The notes beneath the pieces were generated by a model that saw only the letters and a list, made by a program, of their open reading frames with translations, ran no database searches and had not been told where the DNA came from. Shown one piece after another: positions 1-5,431 of a stretch of DNA of 5,431 bases. A program made the position numbers and the translations under genes. Source of the stretch: an uncultured Oscillospiraceae bacterium (GTDB lineage Bacteria > Bacillota > Clostridia > Oscillospirales > Acutalibacteraceae); assembly GCA_900555545.1 (NCBI GenBank), contig USLQ01000090.1, positions 1-5,431 on the forward strand, in the 5' to 3' direction. The number at the start of each line of letters is the position of its first letter. The first letter of the stretch is position 1.

Positions 1-122
1 TGACGACCCTGCGTGCCGATCGGCCGGATGCCCCGCTGCTGTGCGGGACGCTCTTGCCGGAGGACCGGGTGACGGGGCGTGCGGTTCATTCCTGCCGTGA
101 GGGGCAAATTCGGCTGTTTTGA
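1..122 (+). CDS. C-terminal end of an unidentified GC-rich protein (5' truncated)
   Basis: An open frame beginning at base 3 runs through 39 codons to a TGA at 120-122. The gene body lies upstream of the window. Third codon positions are mostly G or C, which matches the transporter and hydrolase genes downstream and supports real coding. The other two forward frames contain stops at base 1 and near base 98. The visible tail starts TTLRADRPDAPLLCGTLLP and ends GQIRLF. It has no transmembrane stretch and no motif I can assign. Alternating short hydrophobic runs would fit the last strands of a beta domain, as at the C-terminus of many glycoside hydrolases, but that is only a guess from context. 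No convincing terminator follows directly; the nearest hairpin with a T-run is at 336-370. Confidence 0.55.
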   Translation, partial: TTLRADRPDAPLLCGTLLPEDRVTGRAVHSCREGQIRLF

Positions 123-278
123 AAAATGATGGCTGTATTCGAGCATGGATTCCAGATTCGTGCAATGAGGATGTTGTTCCCGAGGAGAAGGGGAGTATGA
201 GTTCTTAAAAATTGAATGGAGGAGGGCAATGGATCCCGTCCGCCACAGGGCATCATACCGAAGATGAGAAAATTTTGC

Positions 279-307
279 TTGAATTTTTCGGGATAATGTG
301 CGATAAT
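279..307 (+). promoter_or_regulatory. Candidate sigma-70/sigma-A promoter for the DUF2798 gene
   Basis: TTGAAT at 279-284 and GATAAT at 302-307 are separated by exactly 17 bases, which predicts a transcript start near 314. The region is AT-rich, between GC-rich coding ends. A second perfect TATAAT lies at 325-330, but the hexamer 17 bases upstream of it is a poor -35 element. That one would need an activator or an atypical -35. Either start puts the hairpin at 336-362 at or just after the beginning of the transcript. Confidence 0.55.
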
Positions 308-335
308 AAAATCATTAAAACGCGTATAATGGTTC

Positions 336-370
336 AGCGTGAAATCAATGGGATTTCACGCTTATTTTTT
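336..370 (+). terminator. Perfect 11-bp hairpin with T-run in the leader of the DUF2798 gene
   Basis: AGCGTGAAATC (336-346) and GATTTCACGCT (352-362) are exact reverse complements around a 5-base loop. They are followed by TATTTTTTT (363-371 region), so the structure has the form of an intrinsic terminator. It sits between the candidate promoters and the AGGAG of the next gene. It could end readthrough from upstream, act as a leader attenuator for the DUF2798 gene, or be a DNA operator overlapping the start expected from the TATAAT at 325-330. The sequence alone does not decide between these. No T-run follows the stem on the other strand, so any termination would be for + strand transcripts. 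Confidence 0.6.
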
Positions 371-380
371 TGCGCGTGAA

Positions 381-385
381 AGGAG
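381..385 (+). promoter_or_regulatory. Ribosome binding site (AGGAG) of the DUF2798 gene
   Basis: AGGAG lies 6 bases before the ATG at 392. It fixes that ATG as the start in preference to the in-frame ATG at codon 5, which lacks a site of its own. Confidence 0.8.
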
Positions 386-391
386 AATATA

Positions 392-883
392 ATGGATTTT
401 TACATGAAGTTGCCACGCAATAAAAAGGAATTTGCCTTGTTTATGGGGATTATCTCTGTGATCTCGGTGAATATTATTGCGCCATTGATTACCTGTTTTG
501 AGGCGGGTTTTCACCTGTATGTCTATCGGGACGCTTTAACGGTCTTGCCCTATATATGGCTGAGCGTTATAGCGATTGTACTACTAACTTATATTCCAGC
601 GGAAAAAATGACCTCAAAAATCGTAGATAAAGGGGATAGCTTTCGTTCGCATATCATTGTCAATATCCTGTGCACGGTTTTACTGATGTCTATTTTATTG
701 ACCGTAATTGGAACGTGGATTGGGACACGATCCGTCACCTGGGAGCCTATTCGGATGTTTTTCTATAAATGGCCGCGCAACTTTTCAATTTCATTATTCG
801 TTGAGATGTGTATTGCACAGCCAATTGCAAGATTTGTGATATATCGGCTGCATTTGTGGATGGATGCGAAAAATAATGGCTAA
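392..883 (+). CDS. DUF2798 family four-helix membrane protein
   Basis: This is a 163-residue integral membrane protein with four hydrophobic segments, at about residues 15-38, 49-70, 86-110 and 128-152, joined by short charged loops. It ends in a basic, hydrophilic tail. The last helix carries WPRNF (127-131), followed by EMCIAQPIARFV (138-149). That is the N/F...AQPxAR signature I associate with DUF2798. The first helix has the related pattern PRNKKEF...NIIAPL, so the protein looks like two DUF2798 units in tandem, the usual form in Bacillota; in Proteobacteria the family is often a single unit of about 75 residues. The molecular function of the family is unknown to me. The gene has its own promoter candidates and a terminator after it, so it appears monocistronic. 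It is noticeably AT-richer than its neighbours, with codons such as ATA, TTA and ACT, which suggests separate ancestry or recent arrival. No link to sugar use is evident from its sequence. Confidence 0.85.
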   Translation: MDFYMKLPRNKKEFALFMGIISVISVNIIAPLITCFEAGFHLYVYRDALTVLPYIWLSVIAIVLLTYIPAEKMTSKIVDKGDSFRSHIIVNILCTVLLMSILLTVIGTWIGTRSVTWEPIRMFFYKWPRNFSISLFVEMCIAQPIARFVIYRLHLWMDAKNNG

Positions 884-903
884 AATCTTGTGAAGTATTA
901 TGC

Positions 904-931
904 CGGCTGTGCTTTTGAGCATGGCCGTTTT
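904..931 (+). terminator. Intrinsic terminator after the DUF2798 gene
   Basis: A 10-bp stem, CGGCTGTGCT (904-913) with AGCATGGCCG (918-927), contains two G-T wobble pairs and a TTTG loop. It is followed by TTTT and a T-rich stretch. It starts 20 bases after the stop codon, the expected position for a rho-independent terminator. It separates the DUF2798 gene from the sugar operon. Confidence 0.75.
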
Positions 932-1067
932 ATATTTCTGTTTTGGTAATATCACTTTGGAAATATACATTCTTTGCTATTCAGATGAACGTGCCCAAGA
1001 AGAAAAATAAATATTAAAAAATAAAATTCTAAACCAAGTTGTTTTGCACGGAATATATTATCATATA
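932..1067. other. AT-rich intergenic spacer, nothing recognisable
   Basis: This stretch between the terminator and the next promoter is very AT-rich, with A-tracts around 1001-1025. I see no start codon with a ribosome binding site, no RNA gene, no repeat and no clear hairpin in it. The A-rich part just upstream of the -35 element could act as an UP element for the promoter at 1068. That is inference from composition and position only. Confidence 0.5.
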
Positions 1068-1095
1068 TTGACTTTTTTGCTCAAGGTGCTATAAT
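1068..1095 (+). promoter_or_regulatory. Strong extended -10 promoter of the transporter-hydrolase operon
   Basis: TTGACT (1068-1073) and a perfect TATAAT (1090-1095) are separated by 16 bases. TG at 1087-1088 makes the -10 an extended one (TGC-TATAAT). Transcription should start near 1102, giving a leader of about 130 nt before the transporter start. It is the best promoter match in the window. The palindrome at 1105-1116 falls just downstream of the expected start, a typical place for a repressor to block it. Confidence 0.85.
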
Positions 1096-1104
1096 GGTGA
1101 ATGT

Positions 1105-1116
1105 CGAAACGATTCG
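1105..1116 (+). promoter_or_regulatory. Putative LacI/cre-like operator 1, overlapping the transcript start
   Basis: CGAAACGATTCG is an imperfect 12-bp palindrome (CGAA at one end, TTCG at the other) with a central CG, the general form of LacI-family operators and CcpA cre boxes. It shares the 8-mer TCGAAACG (1104-1111) with the second site at 1167-1174. It lies about 3 to 15 bases after the predicted start. No regulator gene is present in the window, so the binding protein is unknown. Confidence 0.5.
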
Positions 1117-1166
1117 GATAAAGGCACGCCATTATTTTGGAGAAAGAAGCATCTCTTGCAAAAAAT

Positions 1167-1178
1167 TCGAAACGTTTC
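1167..1178 (+). promoter_or_regulatory. Putative LacI/cre-like operator 2 in the leader
   Basis: GAAACGTTTC at 1169-1178 is a perfect 10-bp palindrome with a central CG. TCGAAACG (1167-1174) repeats the 8-mer of operator 1 in the same orientation, 63 bases downstream, close to six helical turns. That spacing would suit one repressor holding both sites in a loop, or a roadblock after initiation. GTTTCG at 1180-1185 gives a further half-site, which can also pair with CGAAAC (1168-1173) as a small RNA hairpin. Confidence 0.5.
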
Positions 1179-1217
1179 TGTTTCGTGCCTATCGATCGGG
1201 AAAAATGATAAAGGATC

Positions 1218-1222
1218 AGGAG
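1218..1222 (+). promoter_or_regulatory. Ribosome binding site deciding the transporter start
   Basis: AGGAG at 1218-1222 lies 10 bases before ATG 1233. It is too close to GTG 1224 (1 base) to serve it. GTG 1224 would instead have to use AAGGA at 1211-1215, 8 bases upstream. I prefer ATG 1233 because of the codon and the better core, but the choice is not certain. Confidence 0.55.
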
Positions 1223-1232
1223 CGTGAAGGGA

Positions 1233-3617
1233 ATGGGTGACCGTTCAAAAAAGATCGCACAGGGTGTCAATAATCTCAGAACTTATTGGAAGCGTCCACC
1301 GGAGGGGCGCTATATGGCGTTTAAAGAACTGGCAGCTTTGGCGGCTGGAGGTTTTGGCGTCAAGTGTATCTGTTATGCCGTGCAGCTGATGCTGCTGAGC
1401 GTTGGCAATACGCTCATCGGCAACACGATCGGGATCCCGCCGCGGGAACTGTACATTATCTATATCCTCAGCGTTATTTCGAGTTTTCCGCTGACAGGCA
1501 TCCGCGCGCGGATGGTGGATAACTCTCGTAATAAAAAGGGACGTTTTCGCCCGTACATATTTACCATGGCCATCCCTACTGTGATCCTGGCCATGGGATT
1601 TACCTGGATGCCCTATGAGCAGATGGATATGCTCGGCAAATGTGTGACGGTTCTGCTCTTTAACATCGGGTTCCAGTTCTTTTATATGTTCATGTTCGAT
1701 TCCTATACGAACATTATCAATGTCCTCTCGCCCAACACCTATGAGCGTTCCGACGCCTATTCCGTCACCGGGATCGTCGATTCCCTTGCGCCGACGGTGA
1801 TCGGTTTTGTCATGCCGCTGCTCGCCAAATGGATCACCGGACAGAATACCATCTATGATATGAGCATCTACCGTGCGGTCTTTCCGCCGATTTTGCTGAT
1901 CGGGCTGCTGTTTACCATTTTTATCTATACCAGCACACAGGAGAAGATCGTCCAGGCCAAGACGCACGTGATCCAGGTCAAATTTATGGATGCCCTGCGT
2001 GCGGTGGCCAAAAACAAATACTTCTGGATCATCTCCCTTGCGGGATGGATCGGCTTTCTGGAATCCTCCTTTTCCACCATCCTCGCCTGGCTGTATAATT
2101 ATCAGAACGCCTGTAGTGCACTGGAATACTCCATTATCAACGCCATCTATGGCAATTCCGCGCTCTGGTCCATGCTGCTCTCTCCCTATTTGGTACGCAA
2201 GGTAGGCAAACGGAAGCTGATGATCTACACCAATGTGATGAGCATCTTTTTCATCCTGATGATGTATCCGGTGGTGATGGATGTCTCCGGGCGGGCGTTG
2301 ATCTGGCTGTTGATGGGCTGTATGTTTATCAATGGGATCGGTACCTCTATGGGTAACCTGCTCACCTACAGCCTGAATAGCGATATCCGCGACTATCAGC
2401 AGTACATCACCGGTGAGCGGATCGACGGCATGTTCTTTGCTGTCGGGCTGATCGGCAGCGTGGTTGGGATGGTGACCAGCATGGTCCTCCCTGCGATCTA
2501 TGACTACGCCGGCCTGAATGCGGAGACAGCCGTAGCTCTGGGGTACGACGCGAGCAACGTCTATTATGTGCTGTACAATGAGGCTTATTTTGAGCGTATC
2601 TGCGGGATCCTCATCATAGCCTCCGCGGTTGGCGCGACTCTCAATGCGATTCCCTATTTCTTCTACGATCTGACTGAACTCAAACAGAAGGCAATGGTCA
2701 CCGTTTTAAAAATCCGTGCGCTGTTTGAGGATTACGGCAACAGCGCCCTTTCCGATGAAAAGCTGGTCGAGGCGATCGACCTGATCGATGAGGCGGAGGC
2801 GTACGTCAACAGAGAGCCGGTAAAACCGACAAAGGACGGGATTCGCGCCGCAAAAAAATCAAAGGATAAAACGGCTGTAAAGGCGGCCAAAAGGGAATAT
2901 GAGGCGCAAAAAGAATATAATGAAAAGATCGCCATTGCCCAATATGTGGCGCGCGAGGTGCACAAATTTGAGCGGCCGGAGGTTCAGGCGCAGGTGCGCC
3001 GTGCCCAGCAGATCTGTGCGGCTGGGTTACAGGGCCTTGCCACCCTGCACACGATCAGCCTGAGAGAGGCAAAGGCCATGCCTAAATCCAATCCGGAGGA
3101 GAAGGAGCTGCGCCGTCAGGCGATCGATACGGCCCGTCAGGAGCGTTTCTCCAAAAAGATGATGGCCAAATACTATCCCAATGGGATTGAGATGTTTGAC
3201 CGTACCGTGTTTGATAGGATCTTTGCCCGTGAGGATGAGATCGAACTGGAACGCCATGAAAAGATCAACCAGCTGGCGCAGGCACGCAAGAATAAGGATC
3301 GCGCCACCGCTAAGAGCCTCCAGGCAGAGCTGCATCAGCTCCAGGGGGAAAAGCAGCGGCTTGCCCGGCGGGAGAAGGAGCTTGGGGACCAGTACGCCAA
3401 ATTTACCCGCGCCGCAAAGCCATGGCTGGACGCAAAAAAGCTGCTCGCCCAGCAGGAGAACTACGCGCACTATGACGAGATCCGCGCCCGCTATGAGGAA
3501 TCCAAGGCCAGAGCGGAGGCAGAACGTGCCGCGCGCCTTGCCGAGGAGGAGCGGTTGAAAGCGGCGCGCGAGGCTCGTTCCGTCCGCAGCAGGCGAGAGC
3601 GCAGGGAGACGAAATAA
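1233..3617 (+). CDS. GPH (MelB-type) sugar:cation symporter with long C-terminal coiled-coil tail
   Basis: This 794-residue protein (797 if GTG 1224 is used) is a major facilitator of the glycoside-pentoside-hexuronide family. It imports glycosides or oligosaccharides across the membrane. Residues 30-478 contain about 12 hydrophobic segments. The family loop after helix II is clear (MVDNSRNKKGRFRPY, 94-108). So is the helix IV Asp (D156), which aligns by eye with MelB D124. The later motif DYQQYITGERIDG (387-399) matches the GPH pattern DYxxxxTGxRxxG. By the same alignment, the two MelB cation-site aspartates of helix II (D55, D59) are S84 and T88. Family members are usually 450-500 residues. 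Here about 316 more follow from residue 479: hydrophilic, Lys/Glu/Ala-rich, with helical coiled-coil-like stretches at about 516-580, 667-725 and 755-794, ending very basic. The stop overlaps the next gene's start, so it forms an operon with the GH95-like hydrolase. The substrate cannot be read from the sequence. Confidence 0.9.
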   Translation: MGDRSKKIAQGVNNLRTYWKRPPEGRYMAFKELAALAAGGFGVKCICYAVQLMLLSVGNTLIGNTIGIPPRELYIIYILSVISSFPLTGIRARMVDNSRNKKGRFRPYIFTMAIPTVILAMGFTWMPYEQMDMLGKCVTVLLFNIGFQFFYMFMFDSYTNIINVLSPNTYERSDAYSVTGIVDSLAPTVIGFVMPLLAKWITGQNTIYDMSIYRAVFPPILLIGLLFTIFIYTSTQEKIVQAKTHVIQVKFMDALRAVAKNKYFWIISLAGWIGFLESSFSTILAWLYNYQNACSALEYSIINAIYGNSALWSMLLSPYLVRKVGKRKLMIYTNVMSIFFILMMYPVVMDVSGRALIWLLMGCMFINGIGTSMGNLLTYSLNSDIRDYQQYITGERIDGMFFAVGLIGSVVGMVTSMVLPAIYDYAGLNAETAVALGYDASNVYYVLYNEAYFERICGILIIASAVGATLNAIPYFFYDLTELKQKAMVTVLKIRALFEDYGNSALSDEKLVEAIDLIDEAEAYVNREPVKPTKDGIRAAKKSKDKTAVKAAKREYEAQKEYNEKIAIAQYVAREVHKFERPEVQAQVRRAQQICAAGLQGLATLHTISLREAKAMPKSNPEEKELRRQAIDTARQERFSKKMMAKYYPNGIEMFDRTVFDRIFAREDEIELERHEKINQLAQARKNKDRATAKSLQAELHQLQGEKQRLARREKELGDQYAKFTRAAKPWLDAKKLLAQQENYAHYDEIRARYEESKARAEAERAARLAEEERLKAAREARSVRSRRERRETK
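3603..3608 (+). promoter_or_regulatory. Ribosome binding site of the hydrolase, inside the transporter gene
   Basis: AGGGAG lies in the last codons of the transporter, 8 bases before ATG 3617. With the TAATG stop-start overlap, it points to translational coupling of transporter and hydrolase. Confidence 0.8.
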
Positions 3618-5431
3618 TGGAAGAAAAACGCTATTTGATTGAATCCGATCATACCATACGCTCCTGGGATGAGGGCCTCCCGCTCGGGAACGGGGATATC
3701 GGGGCCATGATCTGGTCGGATTCCGACCGGCTTCGGTTCAGCCTGGATAAGGGCGATATCTGGGATTGCTCTTACCGCCCGCAGGATCAACGGGACTTCA
3801 CCTATCAAAAATTGACGGAATGGGCAAAAAAGGGAAAGATCTCCCGCATTCGCCGTGTCTATGACAAAAACGGATATATGCGCCCAACCCCCACCAAACT
3901 GCCAGTGGGGAAGATCGTCCTCAACCTGGGTGTGCAGGCGAACGTGGTGTCCCGTCTTGATCTCACCACGGCTGAAGCGGAGCTTCACGCCGGTGGTGTA
4001 AAGGTTAATACCTTTATTTCTGCCAAAGAGCGTGTGGGGTACATTCGCGTCAACACGCCCTCCGTTCAAGTTCAGTTGGAAAATCCGGCATTCGGCTCGC
4101 GGGGAAAATCCCCGCTCTGTCATCTTTTTTCCCGCAAACCGCGGATCTCTGCCTCCCTGCAGCGTTTGCATTATCCGGTGCCGGAGAAAAGGAGGCGGAT
4201 GGTGAACGGCGTGTTTGGGCAGGCGGAGCAGCTCTGCTTTGTCCAGCAGGTCAACGATCATTTTTCCTATGCGACAATGGTGGAGATCCTGCGCAGTGCG
4301 GCGGATACGCTGATCGTTTATACCGTTGTCTCTTCCCATAATGGCTCGAACTTTCTCGAATACGGGGCGCGTTTGCTCGCGGATGCCTTGGATAGGGGCT
4401 ATGCGGCATCGCTTGCGGATCACATCAAATGGTGGGCCGGTTACTGGGCGAAAAGTGCCATCTCCATTCCGGACACAGTGCTCGAGCGGAGCTGGTATAT
4501 CGGCAACTACCTGCTTGCCGCATGTAGCCGCCGGGGATTTTATCCCATGCCGCTCCAGGGATTGTGGACGGCCGATGACGGCGAACTTCCGCCGTGGAAG
4601 GGCGATTATCATCACGACCTGAATACACAGCTGTGCTATCAGTCCTACGGGAAGGCAAACCACCTGGAGGAGGGCGCCTGTTTTATCGACTATTTGATCA
4701 AGCTGACCCCACAGGCGGAGCGGTTTGCACGCACCTATTATGGTACGGACGGCCTGTGCCTGCCGGCGGTGATGGATATCCGCGGTGAGGCGCTCGGCGG
4801 ATGGCCGATGTACTCGCTCTCCCCGACCAATCAGCTTTGGCTGTGCGATATGATCTTCCGCCACTATGCATATACGCAGGATCTCGCTTTTCTGCGCGAT
4901 CAGGCATATCCCTACGCCGCGGCGAGCATGCGGAACATTATCGCACTGCTTGAGGAACGCGGAGGGAAATACTACCTCCCCTGGTCCTCCTCGTCGGAGA
5001 TTCACGACGATACGCGGCGGGCGTTCCTCCGGCCGAATTCCAACTATGACCTCAGCCTGATGCGTGCAGCGCTGATCCATCTGATCCGTTATGCTGCACC
5101 GGCCGGCAGGCCGCAGGATGCGGAGAAGTATCAAAGGATTCTGGACCGGATGGACCCGCTCGTGGTCGCGCCGGATCACGTCCTGATGCTTGATCCGAAA
5201 GAGCGGCTGATGGAGTCCCACCGCCATCATTCCCACGCCATGGCGATCTTCCCACTGCGCCTGCTTGATTATGACCAGCCCGGTGAACGCCGGATTATTG
5301 ATGCGACCATTGCCGATTTGGAAAAATTGGGTACACAGAACTGGTGCGGCTATTCCTTTGCGTGGATGGCGCAGTTCTACTGCGTCCAGCGCAACGGGGA
5401 GAAAGCGGCCCGAATCCTGAACCAATTCTGG
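3617..5431 (+). CDS. GH95-like glycoside hydrolase, cytoplasmic (3' truncated by window)
   Basis: The frame is open from ATG 3617 to the last base (605 codons, no stop). GH95 enzymes (alpha-L-fucosidases and alpha-L-galactosidases) are usually about 700-800 residues, so the C-terminal part is missing. The N-terminal beta domain opens with WDEGLPLGNGDIGAMIW (17-33), typical of the GH95/GH65N-like fold. The (alpha/alpha)6-barrel region shows PLQGLW (312-317), then GDYHHDLNTQLCY (329-341), then WSSSSEIHDD (456-465). ESHRHHSHAMAIFP (533-546) follows, and FAWMAQFYCVQRNGEKA (about 582-598) near the edge. By eye, E461 aligns with the general acid (E566 of Bifidobacterium AfcA). N336 aligns with the second base-assisting Asn (N423), while the first (N421) is D334. 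The Asp acting as base (D766 in AfcA) would lie beyond the window. No signal peptide is present, so it acts inside the cell on what the coupled transporter imports. It could belong to a GH95-related family with another specificity; fucosidase activity is not proven. Confidence 0.8.
   Translation, partial: MEEKRYLIESDHTIRSWDEGLPLGNGDIGAMIWSDSDRLRFSLDKGDIWDCSYRPQDQRDFTYQKLTEWAKKGKISRIRRVYDKNGYMRPTPTKLPVGKIVLNLGVQANVVSRLDLTTAEAELHAGGVKVNTFISAKERVGYIRVNTPSVQVQLENPAFGSRGKSPLCHLFSRKPRISASLQRLHYPVPEKRRRMVNGVFGQAEQLCFVQQVNDHFSYATMVEILRSAADTLIVYTVVSSHNGSNFLEYGARLLADALDRGYAASLADHIKWWAGYWAKSAISIPDTVLERSWYIGNYLLAACSRRGFYPMPLQGLWTADDGELPPWKGDYHHDLNTQLCYQSYGKANHLEEGACFIDYLIKLTPQAERFARTYYGTDGLCLPAVMDIRGEALGGWPMYSLSPTNQLWLCDMIFRHYAYTQDLAFLRDQAYPYAAASMRNIIALLEERGGKYYLPWSSSSEIHDDTRRAFLRPNSNYDLSLMRAALIHLIRYAAPAGRPQDAEKYQRILDRMDPLVVAPDHVLMLDPKERLMESHRHHSHAMAIFPLRLLDYDQPGERRIIDATIADLEKLGTQNWCGYSFAWMAQFYCVQRNGEKAARILNQFW

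Noticed and set aside
143..163. Hairpin GCATGGA/TTCGTGC as a terminator for the upstream partial gene
   Set aside because: Only seven pairs, two of them wobble, with a 7-base loop and no T-run after it.
1205..1240. Eleven-codon upstream ORF overlapping the transporter start
   Set aside because: It has no proper ribosome binding site and no leader-peptide features such as runs of one regulatory amino acid, so a chance ATG is more likely.
1245..1967. Antisense open frame of about 240 codons opposite the transporter N-terminal half
   Set aside because: Its product is rich in His, Asp and Arg without any motif, and it lies opposite clear membrane helices of the symporter. It is a shadow of that gene.
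4021..4200. Possible frameshift or domain break in the hydrolase, where the sequence is basic and lacks familiar motifs
   Set aside because: The frame stays open, codon composition is constant, and barrel motifs follow in the same frame. This is simply the variable N-terminal domain to linker region.
3491..5425. A long antisense open frame (about 644 codons) on the - strand opposite the hydrolase and the end of the transporter
   Set aside because: The + strand frame carries GH95-like motifs in order and a ribosome binding site. The antisense product has no recognisable domain, and long antisense frames are common opposite GC-rich genes.
1..5431. CRISPR array, tRNA or rRNA genes, insertion sequence ends or transposase
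   Set aside because: No regularly spaced direct repeats, no cloverleaf-like segments, no rRNA-like sequence, no transposase motifs and no paired terminal inverted repeats were seen by eye.

Overview
The window most resembles an intracellular oligosaccharide-use locus from a Gram-positive, clostridia-like bacterium (Bacillota, probably gut-associated). The pointers are AGGAG-type ribosome binding sites, consensus and extended -10 promoters, hairpin-plus-T terminators, a GPH-family sugar symporter and a signal-less glycoside hydrolase. Genus cannot be told from this much sequence.

Layout, all on the + strand. Bases 1-122 hold the last 39 codons of a GC-rich gene whose body lies outside the window. 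Bases 123-391 are a non-coding gap with a candidate promoter (279-307), a second TATAAT (325-330) and a very regular 11-bp hairpin followed by seven T (336-370), just before the next ribosome binding site. Bases 392-883 encode a 163-residue, four-helix membrane protein of the DUF2798 type, visibly AT-richer than its neighbours, followed by a terminator hairpin (904-931). Bases 932-1067 are AT-rich with nothing recognisable. A strong extended -10 promoter (1068-1095) then starts a leader of about 130 nt with two LacI/cre-like palindromic sites.

Bases 1233-3617 encode a GPH (MelB-type) sugar:cation symporter with an unusual charged cytoplasmic tail of about 316 residues. Its stop overlaps the start of a GH95-like glycoside hydrolase by one base (TAATG). 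The hydrolase stays open to the window edge (605 codons, C-terminus missing).

Working model (inference): the symporter imports a glycoside or oligosaccharide, possibly fucose- or galactose-containing, and the cytoplasmic hydrolase, made by translational coupling from the same mRNA, cleaves it. A LacI-family or CcpA-like repressor probably controls the promoter. The DUF2798 gene looks like a separate unit with its own promoter and terminator. The most unusual items are the long tail on the transporter, the loss of both MelB-type helix-II aspartates, and an Asp where GH95 fucosidases usually have the first catalytic Asn.
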